Below the pieces are notes generated by a model, which was not told the origin of the DNA, did not search any database, and saw nothing but the letters and a program-made list of their open reading frames with translations. The position numbers and the translations under genes were made by a program. From the NCBI GenBank assembly GCA_963824225.1, contig CAWGOF010000003.1, forward strand, positions 248,001 to 312,000: DNA of 64,000 nucleotides, read 5' to 3'. The first letter of the stretch is position 1, and each line of letters begins with the position of its first letter. Below, in pieces: positions 37,925 through 46,624 of this stretch. This DNA is from CAWGOF01 sp963824225. Lineage in GTDB: Bacteria; Acidobacteriota; Polarisedimenticolia; Polarisedimenticolales; Polarisedimenticolaceae.

Positions 37925-38979
37925 GCCTGCCCCGGGTCGACCGGGCGTTCCGCGGCCGGCCGGGGCCGGTCCCCCGAAGCCTCCCGCCCCCGGGGACCTC
38001 CGCCCTCAACGTGGGGCGCGCGACCAGTGGAGTCCAGGCGCCGGGCGAGCCACGCATCGCGAAAGAGCGCCCGTGCTCGCCACAGCCGAGCGAGGACGCG
38101 GGGGCTCGTGGCCAGGAGCAACGCAAACGTTGCTAGATCCCGACAAATAATGAAGGGCAGGTGGAGAAGGAAGTCGCGACGCGTGTCGTTGCGCAGGAGC
38201 GTGAGGATCCGGTTCTTGACGACGTGGAACCGAACGTCGGGACTGCGGCCCAGGGCCGCAACGACTCGTGCCCGTCCGGGACTCCGCGCGACCGATCCCC
38301 CGCGCGCGTGAAGCCCACGGGCCCGGAAGCGATACGCCCCTCGCCATCCGCGCCGCTGCGCGCGCCACGCCAGGTCCAGGTCTTCGTAGAACGCGAAGTA
38401 CGCCTCGTCGAAGTAGACACCCGGGGCGAGGGCCACGTCATCGAGCATCGCGCGGCGATACAGCGCCGCCGCCCCGCACGCGCCGAACACGGCGTCGTCC
38501 CGGTCGAACTGGCCTCGGTCGGGTCGACCGTATCCGCGATCGACCGGCTGGCGGCTCCGCCCGAGCGCCTGGCCACAGCTATCGAGCGTCGCACCGTCGA
38601 ATCGCACGAGCTTGCCCGCGCCCAAGCCGACCTGCGGATCGTCGAACGCCGGCAACAGCTCCTCGAGGAACTCCTTCTCGAGCCGCGTATCGGGGTTGAG
38701 CACGAGGACCCAGGGCGCCGCGGTCGACCGGATGCCCAGGTTGTTTCCCCCGCAGAACCCGGCGTTCGTTGGGAGCACCTGGACGCGAACCTCGGCGAAC
38801 CCGCGCCGGACGAGCTCGACGGTCCGGTCGACCGATGCGTTGTCGACGACCACCACCTCGGCCGGTCGGCGAACCAGGGCTCGCAGGCTCGCCAGGCAGT
38901 CCGAGATGTAGCGCGCGGAGTTCCAGGTGACGACGACGACGGCGACCGGAGCCGGGCCCGCCCTCGTGACGTCAGTCAT
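37921..38979 (-). CDS. GT2 glycosyltransferase, rhamnosyltransferase-like
   Basis: It is a 352-residue cytoplasmic GT-A transferase. It shows VAVVVVTWNSARYISDCLAS, VVVVDNASVDRTVELVR, the GFCGGNNLGIR nucleotide-sugar segment, a DxD-like LVLNPDTRLEKEFL and EDLDLAWRAQRRGWRGAYRF, as in WbbL-like transferases. The last ~35 residues are a Gly/Arg/Pro-rich tail. It is the first gene of the long minus operon and points away from the wlbA-type gene. A TATGAT box lies nine bases before its ATG, so its transcript may also be nearly leaderless. The donor and acceptor are unknown. Confidence 0.85.
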   Translation of the reverse strand: MTDVTRAGPAPVAVVVVTWNSARYISDCLASLRALVRRPAEVVVVDNASVDRTVELVRRGFAEVRVQVLPTNAGFCGGNNLGIRSTAAPWVLVLNPDTRLEKEFLEELLPAFDDPQVGLGAGKLVRFDGATLDSCGQALGRSRQPVDRGYGRPDRGQFDRDDAVFGACGAAALYRRAMLDDVALAPGVYFDEAYFAFYEDLDLAWRAQRRGWRGAYRFRARGLHARGGSVARSPGRARVVAALGRSPDVRFHVVKNRILTLLRNDTRRDFLLHLPFIICRDLATFALLLATSPRVLARLWRARALFRDAWLARRLDSTGRAPHVEGGGPRGREASGDRPRPAAERPVDPGQA

Positions 38980-39006
38980 CGGCGCGAATCATACCGCTCC
39001 CGCGCG

Positions 39007-39035
39007 TTGACTCGGTCGGGGGGCCGGACTATCTT
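39007..39035 (+). promoter_or_regulatory. Sigma70-type promoter of the polysaccharide operon
   Basis: TTGACT (39007-39012) and TATCTT (39030-39035) are spaced by 17 bases in the 95-base divergent gap between the GT2 gene and the wlbA-type gene. The predicted start is near 39042, about 33 bases before the GTG at 39075. Confidence 0.6.
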
Positions 39036-39074
39036 CGCCAGGCCCGCCTCCGGGCCCCGGAGCCTGAACCGACC

Positions 39075-40025
39075 GTGTCGCTCAACTTCGCGATCACCGG
39101 CGTGGCCGGGTTCGTCGCGCCCCGACATCTGAGGGCGATCCGGGATACCGGCAACCGACTCGTGGCAGCCATCGACCCCCACGACGCGGTCGGCGTGCTC
39201 GATCAGTACACGCTCGACGCACGGTACTTCCAGGAAATCGAGCGGTTCGATCGGCATCTCGAGAAGCTCCGCCGGCGCTCGGCCTCCGAGCGCGTGCACT
39301 ATCTGTCGATCTGCTCGCCGAACTACCTGCACGACGCCCACGTGCGCATGGCGCTGCGGATCGGGGCGCATGCGATCTGCGAGAAGCCGCTCGTGATCAA
39401 CCCGTGGAACCTCGATGCGCTCGCGTTGCTCGAGCGCGAGAGCGTGGGCCGCGTGTACACCGTGCTGCAGCTGCGGCTGCACCCGTCGCTCGTCGCACTG
39501 CGCGAGCGCGTCCGGAACGCCCCGCGCGGCCGCGTGCACGACGTGCGGCTGAGCTACGTGACCGGCCGCGGCGAGTGGTACCACGTGTCGTGGAAAGGCT
39601 CGGTCGACCGGTCGGGTGGGCTGGCCACGAACATCGGCGTCCACCTGTTCGACGCCCTGATCTGGCTGTTCGGCGACGTCCAGGACTGCCATGTCAGCGT
39701 GCGCGAGCCGCGCCGTGTCGCGGGCTTCCTCGACCTCGAGCGCGCGCGCGTGGAATGGCTCCTGTCGGTCGATGTGGCCAACCTGCCGTTCGAGCGGCGG
39801 CCCGGCGGTCCGCTGACCCACCGGTCGATGACCGTGGACGGCGAGGAGATCGAGTTCACCGCCGGATTCACCGATCTGCACACGCGGGTCTACGAGGAGA
39901 CGCTCGCCGGTCGGGGCTTCGGCATCGACGACGCGCGCCCAGCGATCGAGCTCGCGCACCGGATCCGCAACGCGCCGCTCGCCGCGGGAGGGGACGCCGT
40001 CCATCCCCTGCTCCGCCGAGCCTGA
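39075..40025 (+). CDS. wlbA: Gfo/Idh oxidoreductase, WlbA/WbpB-like UDP-GlcNAcA 3-dehydrogenase
   Basis: It is an NAD-dependent sugar dehydrogenase. WlbA/WbpB oxidises C3 of UDP-GlcNAc uronic acid on the way to 2,3-diamino sugars. It is 316 residues with a GTG start. It shows FAITGVAGFVAPRHLRAIRD (Rossmann start), SICSPNYLHDAHVRMALR, the conserved AICEKPLV and YVTGRGEWYHVSWKG, which is typical of WlbA, then GGLATNIGVHLFDALIWLFG. It is followed after two bases by the acetyltransferase that acts two steps later in that pathway. The aminotransferase between them (WlbC/WbpE) is not in the window. It is the first gene of the plus-strand operon. Confidence 0.82.
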   Translation: MSLNFAITGVAGFVAPRHLRAIRDTGNRLVAAIDPHDAVGVLDQYTLDARYFQEIERFDRHLEKLRRRSASERVHYLSICSPNYLHDAHVRMALRIGAHAICEKPLVINPWNLDALALLERESVGRVYTVLQLRLHPSLVALRERVRNAPRGRVHDVRLSYVTGRGEWYHVSWKGSVDRSGGLATNIGVHLFDALIWLFGDVQDCHVSVREPRRVAGFLDLERARVEWLLSVDVANLPFERRPGGPLTHRSMTVDGEEIEFTAGFTDLHTRVYEETLAGRGFGIDDARPAIELAHRIRNAPLAAGGDAVHPLLRRA

Positions 40026-40027
40026 CG

Positions 40028-40780
40028 ATGAACCACATCGCGCCGACGGCCGAGGTCGGGCGGGGCTCGACGATCGGCCACTTCTCCGTCCTGCACGACG
40101 GGGTGGTCCTCGGTCCCGACTGCCGTGTGGGCGACGGGGTCGTGATCCACGCCGGCACGCGCATCGGCGCCGGCGTGCGGATCGACGACGGGGCGAGCGT
40201 GGGCAAGCTCCCGATGCGTTCGGCGGCGAGCGCCGTGACGCGCGACCGGAGCCTCGAGCCCGCACGGATCGGCGACCTCGCGATCGTCGGTACCCACGCC
40301 GTGATCTACGCCGGGGCGACGCTCGGCCACCGTGTGCTCGTCGCCGACCTCGCGACCGTGCGCGAGAACGTGATCATCGGGGATTCGACGATCGTCGGCC
40401 GGGGCGTGGCGATCGAGAACGACTGCACGATCGGCCGGTTCTGCAAGCTCGAGACGAACGTCTACATCACGGCGTTCTCCACGCTCGAGGATCGGGTGTT
40501 CGTGGCCCCCGGCGTGATCACGAGCAACGACAACTTCGTCGGACGCACGGAGGAGCGGTTCCGTCACTTCCGCGGCGTGACCGTGCGCCGCGGCGGACGG
40601 ATCGGAGCGCACGCGACGATCCTGCCCGGGGTCACGATCGGCGCGGACTCGCTCGTCGCCGCGGGCTCGGTCGTCACGCACGACACGCCGGCGGGGCAGA
40701 TCGTCCTCGGTTGCCCGGCCCGGCCATGGCGCCCGGTGCCGGTCGAGCAGCTGCTCGAGAACCAGGGATGGGAGACCTGA
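40028..40780 (+). CDS. wlbB: Hexapeptide-repeat sugar N-acetyltransferase, WlbB/WbpD-like
   Basis: It is a left-handed beta-helix acyltransferase of 250 residues; WlbB/WbpD acetylates the 3-amino group of UDP-GlcNAc(3N)A. The start is MNHIAPTAEVGRGSTIGHFS. Repeats of the [LIV]-G-x-x-x-x type run throughout (for example VVLGPDCRVGDGVVIHAGTR). The motifs TSNDNFVGRTEERFRHF and GARIGAHATILPGVTIG-like coils match the family's active-site and acetyl-CoA regions. The C-terminal ASVVTHDTPAG-like loop precedes a short tail. It is longer than the ~190-residue WbpD and has a loop (KLPMRSAASAVTRDRSLEPA) within the helix. It overlaps the flippase start. Confidence 0.82.
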   Translation: MNHIAPTAEVGRGSTIGHFSVLHDGVVLGPDCRVGDGVVIHAGTRIGAGVRIDDGASVGKLPMRSAASAVTRDRSLEPARIGDLAIVGTHAVIYAGATLGHRVLVADLATVRENVIIGDSTIVGRGVAIENDCTIGRFCKLETNVYITAFSTLEDRVFVAPGVITSNDNFVGRTEERFRHFRGVTVRRGGRIGAHATILPGVTIGADSLVAAGSVVTHDTPAGQIVLGCPARPWRPVPVEQLLENQGWET

Positions 40781-42243
40781 GCTCGCGAGCGGCAAGCGGC
40801 CTGTGGCGGACGACGATCGTGTACGGCGCGGGCAGCGTCGCCCACCGCATCGTGACCTTCGCCCTGCTGCCGATCCTGACGCGGTTCCTCGACCCGGCCG
40901 AGCTCGGGGCGAGCGCGCTGCTCGACGTCACGGTCGCGTGCACGGTCGCGCTGTTCTCGCTCGGCGTCGGGTCATCGCTGACCGTGTGCTGGTCCGAGGC
41001 CCGGACGCCCGGCGCCCGGAACACCGTTCTCGCGAGCGCGCTGGGCCTGCTCGGCGTGAGCCTGGTCGGGCTCGGGGCGCTCGGGCTGACCTGCGCTCCG
41101 CTCCTCGCGCGCGCGCTCTTCGGCAGCACCGAGCGGACGAGCCTCGTGTGGCTCGCGCTCGCGACGGCCGGCGCGCTCGTGCTGCAGGTCCCGCTGCAGA
41201 TGCGCCTGCAGCTCGACGGTCGGGCCGCTCGGTCGGTCGGGCTCTCGCTCGCGGCCACCGTCGTCCTCGTCGCCGCGAGCCTCGTCGGCGTGGTCGTGCT
41301 CGGCCGGGGCCTGCGCGGCCTGTGGGAAGGCCGCCTCGTGGCCCAGCTGCTCGCGCTCCTGCTCTTCTCCGTGCCGCTCGGTCTCGGGCGGCCGATCCCG
41401 TTCGACCGCGCGACGGCCAAGGACCTGCTGCGACTCGGGCTCCCGATGGTGCCATCCTTCGCCGCCGTGTTCGTGCTGCTCCAGGGCAACCGCTACGTGC
41501 TGAGCTGGTTCGCCGATCTGAGCACGGTCGGCGTGTACAGCGTCGGCATCCAGCTCGGCATGGCGATGAGCCTCGCCGTGTCCGCGTTCTCGACCGCCTG
41601 GACGCCGTACTACCTGACGTTCCGCGAGCGCCCGGCCGAGGCCGCGCGCGTGTTCTCCCGCGTCCTCACCTACTACACGCTGGGCTTCGGGGCGCTGGCC
41701 CTGTTGATCTATGCCGGCGCACGGGCGGCCCTGCTCGTCCTGACCGTTCCTCCGTTCGACGCCGGGTTCCGCGTCGCGGGCCACGCGGCGACCGCGATGC
41801 TGCTCGTCGGCGTGTTCAACCTGCTCCTGCCGGCGCCGACGTTCGCGCGGGAGATCGGCTGGACCGGCGTGATCCAGGTCCTCGCGGCGCTCGCCTCCGT
41901 GGCCCTCAACCTGGCGCTGATCCCGGCCTGGGGCATCGACGGCGCGGGGCTCGCGCTGGCGCTCGGTACGGCGACCATGGCCCTGTTGCTGTGGGCCTGG
42001 AACCGCTCGCGCGGGCCACGGTACCTGCAGGTGCGGTACGACGTTCGACGCCTCGCGCCGTTCTCCGTCTTCTACGTGACGGCCGCCGCGCTGCTCCTGC
42101 GTCGGCGCACGTTCGGTCTCGCCGGCGAGTGCGTCCTGGCCCTTGGCGCCGCGGCCGTGATCGTGCTCGTCGTGTGGGTCCTCCTCGGCCGTGAGCAGCG
42201 TTCGATCGTCCTCGCCCGCCTGCGGAGCCCGTTCCATGCCTGA
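40768..42243 (+). CDS. Wzx-type polysaccharide flippase
   Basis: It is a 491-residue inner-membrane protein of the MOP/MATE-like export superfamily with about 14 hydrophobic segments, starting GAGSVAHRIVTFALLPILTR and continuing LDPAELGASALLDVTVACTV. It flips undecaprenyl-linked glycans. The start MGDLSSRAASGLW overlaps the last 13 bases of the acetyltransferase in another frame. The next gene starts within its last eight bases, so translation is tightly coupled. It presumably works on the lipid-linked glycan begun by the WecA-type enzyme of the divergent operon. No Wzy polymerase is obvious except the two ligase-type proteins at 48830-52419. Confidence 0.88.
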   Translation: MGDLSSRAASGLWRTTIVYGAGSVAHRIVTFALLPILTRFLDPAELGASALLDVTVACTVALFSLGVGSSLTVCWSEARTPGARNTVLASALGLLGVSLVGLGALGLTCAPLLARALFGSTERTSLVWLALATAGALVLQVPLQMRLQLDGRAARSVGLSLAATVVLVAASLVGVVVLGRGLRGLWEGRLVAQLLALLLFSVPLGLGRPIPFDRATAKDLLRLGLPMVPSFAAVFVLLQGNRYVLSWFADLSTVGVYSVGIQLGMAMSLAVSAFSTAWTPYYLTFRERPAEAARVFSRVLTYYTLGFGALALLIYAGARAALLVLTVPPFDAGFRVAGHAATAMLLVGVFNLLLPAPTFAREIGWTGVIQVLAALASVALNLALIPAWGIDGAGLALALGTATMALLLWAWNRSRGPRYLQVRYDVRRLAPFSVFYVTAAALLLRRRTFGLAGECVLALGAAAVIVLVVWVLLGREQRSIVLARLRSPFHA

Positions 42244-43378
42244 GCGCCCGAGCGTGCTCGTGCTCTCGTTCACCGACCTGGCTCGGGACCCGCGCGTCGA
42301 TCGCCAGATCCGCTTCCTGGCCCTGGACCACCGCGTCATCGCCGCCGGCACGGGCAAGCCGAACGTTCCGGGGGTCGAGTTCGTCGCGCTCGCTCCGCGA
42401 CCGAAGGGGCTCCGCGGCCGTCTCGCGGGCGGGCTGCGGCTCGCGCTCCGCCGGTACGAGTCGTACTACCGGGCGACGAGCGCGGTAGCTGACTGCCGGG
42501 CGCGGCTCGCCGGACGACGTTTCGACCTCGTCCTGGCCAACGACATCGATACGCTCCCGATCGCGCTCGAGATCGCGGGTTCCGCGCCTGTGCTGTTCGA
42601 CGCCCACGAGTATGCGCCGCTCGAGTTCGAGGACCGGCTGTTGTTCCGCACGCTCCACGGGCCGTATCGGACCTACCTGTGCCGCACGTACATGCCGCGG
42701 GCCGGCGCGTGCATGACCGTGTGCGACCGCATCGCCGAGGAGTACACGCGCCTCGCCGGCGTGCGTCCGACGGTCGTGTGGAACGCTCCGGACTTCGAGC
42801 CGCTCGAGCCGTCCCCGGTCGACCCGTCGCGCATCCGACTCGTGCACCACGGCGGGACCCAGCGCTCGCGACGGCTCGAGGGCATGATCCGCATGATGCG
42901 CGACCTCGACGATCGGTTCTCGCTCGATCTGCTCCTCGCCGGCCCCGCGGCCGAGGTCGCGCGGCTGCGCCGCGAGGCCCGAGGCGATGCGCGGATCCGA
43001 TTCCTCGACCCGGTGCCGATGCGGGCGCTTCCGGCGTTTCTCAACCGCTACGACGTGGGCGTGTTCCTGCTCCCGCCGACCAACTTCAACTACCGCCACG
43101 CGCTGCCGAACAAGCTGTTCGAGTTCGTCCAGGCCCGGATCGGCGTAGCCATCGGCCCGTCGCCCGAGATGGCGCGCGTCGTCGAGCGTCACGGCCTCGG
43201 CGTCGTGGCCGACGACTTCGCACCGCCGTCCCTGGCGACGAGGCTTGCGGCTCTCGACGCGCAGGCGATCCGCGGGCTCAAGACCAATGCGGCGACCGCG
43301 GCGCGCGAGCTGTCCGCCGACCGCGCCCGGCGGCAGGTCCTCGATCTCGCCGCGGCCGCGCTCGGCCGGAGCGTCTGA
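42236..43378 (+). CDS. GT4-type glycosyltransferase
   Basis: It is a 380-residue GT-B fold transferase starting MPERPSVLVLSFTDLARDPR, with a DPRVDRQIRFLA segment typical of a subset of GT4 enzymes from polysaccharide clusters, VLFDAHEYAPLEFEDRLLFR and a C-terminal nucleotide-binding half with LVHHGGTQRSRRLEGMIRMM and NYRHALPNKLFEFVQARIGV, the family's E-x7-E-like segment being degenerate. The sugar is unknown. It begins inside the flippase stop region and ends one base before the asparagine-synthase-like gene. Confidence 0.84.
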   Translation: MPERPSVLVLSFTDLARDPRVDRQIRFLALDHRVIAAGTGKPNVPGVEFVALAPRPKGLRGRLAGGLRLALRRYESYYRATSAVADCRARLAGRRFDLVLANDIDTLPIALEIAGSAPVLFDAHEYAPLEFEDRLLFRTLHGPYRTYLCRTYMPRAGACMTVCDRIAEEYTRLAGVRPTVVWNAPDFEPLEPSPVDPSRIRLVHHGGTQRSRRLEGMIRMMRDLDDRFSLDLLLAGPAAEVARLRREARGDARIRFLDPVPMRALPAFLNRYDVGVFLLPPTNFNYRHALPNKLFEFVQARIGVAIGPSPEMARVVERHGLGVVADDFAPPSLATRLAALDAQAIRGLKTNAATAARELSADRARRQVLDLAAAALGRSV

Positions 43379-43379
43379 G

Positions 43380-45318
43380 ATGTGCGGCATCGCCGGAGCG
43401 TGCGCGCCCGAGGGCCGAACGGTCGAGCCCGAGCGCCTGGCCCGAGCGGCGGAACGCCTGGTCCACCGCGGTCCGGACGACGTCGGGTTCCTCGGTTGGG
43501 ATGGCGCATCGCCGCCCGTGTCCGGTCGGGATCCGGCGGTCGCTCGAGGGAGCCGCGTGGCCCTCGCGCACCGGCGCCTGGCGATCCTCGATCTCACGCC
43601 CAGCGGCTGGCAGCCGATGACGTCGCCCGACGGCCGGTTCCACATCGTGTTCAACGGCGAGATCTACAACTACCGGGAGCTCAGGACCGAGCTCGAGCGC
43701 GAGGGCCGGCGCTTCGTCTCGACCGGCGACACGGAGGTTCTGCTCGCCGCGTGGTCCGCCTGGGGCGAGCGTGGCCTCGCGCGGCTCGTCGGGATGTTCG
43801 CATTCGCGGTGCTCGATCGGCAGGCCCGCCGACTCGTCCTGGCGCGCGATTTCTTCGGGCATCAAGCCGCTGTACTACCACGCGTCGCCGCACGGCCTGG
43901 CGTTTGCCTCCGAGATCCCGGCGCTCTTCGACCTGACCGGCGACGTCCGGCGTGCGCACTCCGCGCGGCTCTACGACTACCTGCGCTTCGGCCTGACCGA
44001 TCACGGCGCCGACACGATGTTCCAGGACATCCGGCAGCTGCCTCCGGCGCACGTCATGACGATCGACGTCGATCGACCCGTCGCGACCGAGCCGCGACGG
44101 TTCTGGGGCGTCGACCTCGACGCTCGCACGGACCTGTCGCCCGAGGCGGCGGCCGCGCGCCTGCGCGAGATGTTCCTCGACAGCGTGCGCCTGCACCTGC
44201 GGAGCGACGTTCCCGTCGGCACGGCGCTCTCGGGGGGCATCGACTCGTCGTCGATCGTCATGGCCATGCGGCACCTCGAGGGACCGGGGCTCGAGCTGCA
44301 TTCGGTGAGCTTCCTGCCCGGCGACCCGGAGATCGACGAGTCGCGCTGGGTCGACACGGTCGGACGCGCGGCGGACGCGCGGGTCCATCGCACGCGTCCC
44401 GAGCCCGGAGAGCTGGTCCGCGACCTCGAGCACCTGATCGCCGTGCAGGCCGAGCCGTTCGGCAGCACGAGCATCTATGCCCAGCATCGCGTGTTCCGCC
44501 TCGCCAGCGAGGCCGGGATCAAGGTCATGCTCGATGGCCAGGGCGCAGACGAGCTGTTCGCCGGCTACCGCACGTATCTCGCCGTGCGCTTGACGACGCT
44601 CCTGCGCGCCGGTCGGCTCGTCGAGGCCGCACGTCTCGCGCGAGCCGTGCGGGCGCTTCCCGACACGTCGCTCTCGGAGCTCGTGCGGGCGGTGGGCTAC
44701 CAGATCCTCCCGACGGGGCTCCACCGCTGGGCTCGGCGGATCGCCGGGGCCGAGCTCGAGCCGGCCTGGCTCTCGCGCGCGTGGCTCGAGCGTGCGGGGA
44801 TCGCCCGCACGTCGCCGATCCCGCGCCTCGGGCGAGCGGGCGCGCTGCGCGAGATGCTGCACCGCACGCTGACCGAGACGAGCTTGCCCATGCTCCTGCG
44901 CTACGAGGACCGGAACTCGATGGCGTACTCGATCGAGAGCCGCGTGCCGTTCTTGACACCGGCGCTCGCCGAGTTCGTCCTGTCGCTCCCCGAGACGTAC
45001 CTCATCGATGGCCAGGGCACGAGCAAGGCGGTCCTGCGGCGCGCGATGCGCGGCCTCGTGCCCGACCCGATCCTCGACCGGCGCGACAAGATCGGCTTCG
45101 CCACACCCGAGAAGCGCTGGCTCACCGAGCTGCGCGCGTGGGTCGATCAGGTGCTCGACAGCCCGGCCGCGCGCGCGGTGCCGGCGCTCGAAATCGACCG
45201 GGCCAAGGAAGAATGGCGCGGCGTGATCGCGGGTACCCGGCGGTTCGACTGGCACGTCTGGCGCTGGATCAACACCATCCGGTGGGCCGAGACGTACCAG
45301 GTGCGCTTCGATGGCTAG
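43380..45318 (+). CDS. asnB: Asparagine synthase-like amidotransferase, one indel
   Basis: It is a two-domain glutamine-dependent amidotransferase of about 645 residues. Cys2 (MCGIAG) is the N-terminal nucleophile, and RLVHRGPDD, HRRLAILDL and FNGEIYNYRELR complete the glutaminase domain. The synthetase domain has the PP-loop ALSGGIDSSSI, then MLDGQGADELFAGY and SIESRVPFLTPALAEFVLSL. One extra base in a G-run near 43860 splits the frame between RDFFG and IKPLYYHASPHG. In sugar clusters such enzymes (WbpS-like) amidate uronic acids; that fits the WlbA/WlbB-type genes here better than free asparagine synthesis, but is inference. It overlaps the next gene by eight bases. Confidence 0.84.
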
Positions 45319-46594
45319 GCGGCGCGTGCTCCTCGCCTGCTACCACTTCCCGCCCGTGGCCTCGGTCGGGAGCGTGCGGGTCGGAGCGCTGGCCAAGTAC
45401 CTCCCGCGCCACGGCTGGGACGTGACGGTCGTCACGCCGGCCCGGACCGAGCGGGCCGACGCCGGCCCCGACGTCGTCGAGACACCCGACTCGGACCGCG
45501 CGCGGCGGCTCAAGCGACTCGTCGGCCTGCGCGGCGATCTGGCGCTGAAGGACCAGGTCGGCGCACAGGCCGGACCGAAGAGCCTGTCCTCCCGGGCCCG
45601 CGCGGCGGCGATCGAGGCGGCGAAGGCCGTGGTCCTCTTCCCCGACGCGAATCGCGGCTGGGCGTCGATCGCGGTCGATGCAGCGAGACAGGTGGCCGAG
45701 CGCACATCGTTCCACGCGATCCTCACCAGCTCGCCACCGGTCTCGGCCCACCTCGCGGGGGCGCGCCTGAGCCGAGAGCTCGGCATCCCGTGGGTCGCAG
45801 ACCTCAGAGACCTCTGGACCGACGACCACAACTCGCGATCCCCGGCATGGCGCAAGCGGTTCGAGCGCCTGCTCGAGAGGAGGACGCTCGGGCGGGCTGC
45901 CGCGCTCGTCACCGTGTCCGCTCCGCTCGCCGAGACGCTCACGCCCTGGTATGCCGACCTGCCGGTACACACGATCCTGAACGGCTTCGATCCCGAACAC
46001 GTCGGTCCCGCGCCGCGGCTCGACGATCGGTTCACGATCTGCCACACGGGAACGTTCTACCAAGGCCGTCGCGACCCGACGCCGCTGTTCGAGGCCCTGC
46101 GCTCGCTCCTCGAGCGGAAGCACATCGACCGGGCGCGCGTCCGCGTCCGGCTCCTGTCGCGCGACGAGCCGTGGCTGCGCCGCGAGATCGAAGGCCGTGG
46201 CCTCGCGGACGTCGTCTCGCTCGAATCGTGGGTTGCCTGGCCCGAGGCGCTGCGGGCCCAGCGCGAGGCCCAGGTGCTGCTCCTTCTTCATTGGGGCGGC
46301 GCCGAGGAGCGCGGCGTGTACACGGGCAAGATCTTCGAGTATCTCGCGGCCCGACGCCCGATCCTGCTCGTCGGTGGCGGCGACGGGGTGCTCTCGGACC
46401 TGCTGGCCGAGACCGGCGCCGGCGTGCATGTGCGCGACCCGGCAGCGCTAGAGCGTCAGCTCGGCCAGTACTGGGACGAGTACCGGACGACCGGCCGCGT
46501 CGCCTACCGTGGCGATCCGGCCCGGATCGAGCGCTACTCGCACGACCGCATGGCCCGGGAGTTCGCCGCAGTTCTCGACGCGGCCGCCGGCTGA
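45311..46594 (+). CDS. GT4-type glycosyltransferase
   Basis: It is 427 residues, with RRRVLLACYHFPPVASVGSV and RVGALAKYLPRHGWDVTVVT at the N-terminus, the pattern of the WbuB/FabG-adjacent GT4 group whose acceptors are lipid-linked sugars. PWVADLRDLWTDDHNSR and HTGTFYQGRRDPTPLFEALR mark the two Rossmann halves, and GKIFEYLAARRPILLVGGG carries the donor-binding E-x-L-A region. It is intact. It overlaps asnB by eight bases and precedes the sulfatase-type gene by 30 bases. The sugar specificity is unknown. Confidence 0.86.
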   Translation: MARRRVLLACYHFPPVASVGSVRVGALAKYLPRHGWDVTVVTPARTERADAGPDVVETPDSDRARRLKRLVGLRGDLALKDQVGAQAGPKSLSSRARAAAIEAAKAVVLFPDANRGWASIAVDAARQVAERTSFHAILTSSPPVSAHLAGARLSRELGIPWVADLRDLWTDDHNSRSPAWRKRFERLLERRTLGRAAALVTVSAPLAETLTPWYADLPVHTILNGFDPEHVGPAPRLDDRFTICHTGTFYQGRRDPTPLFEALRSLLERKHIDRARVRVRLLSRDEPWLRREIEGRGLADVVSLESWVAWPEALRAQREAQVLLLLHWGGAEERGVYTGKIFEYLAARRPILLVGGGDGVLSDLLAETGAGVHVRDPAALERQLGQYWDEYRTTGRVAYRGDPARIERYSHDRMAREFAAVLDAAAG

Positions 46595-46624
46595 AACTAC
46601 GTTACCCCTCCGCGAGGTGTGTGC

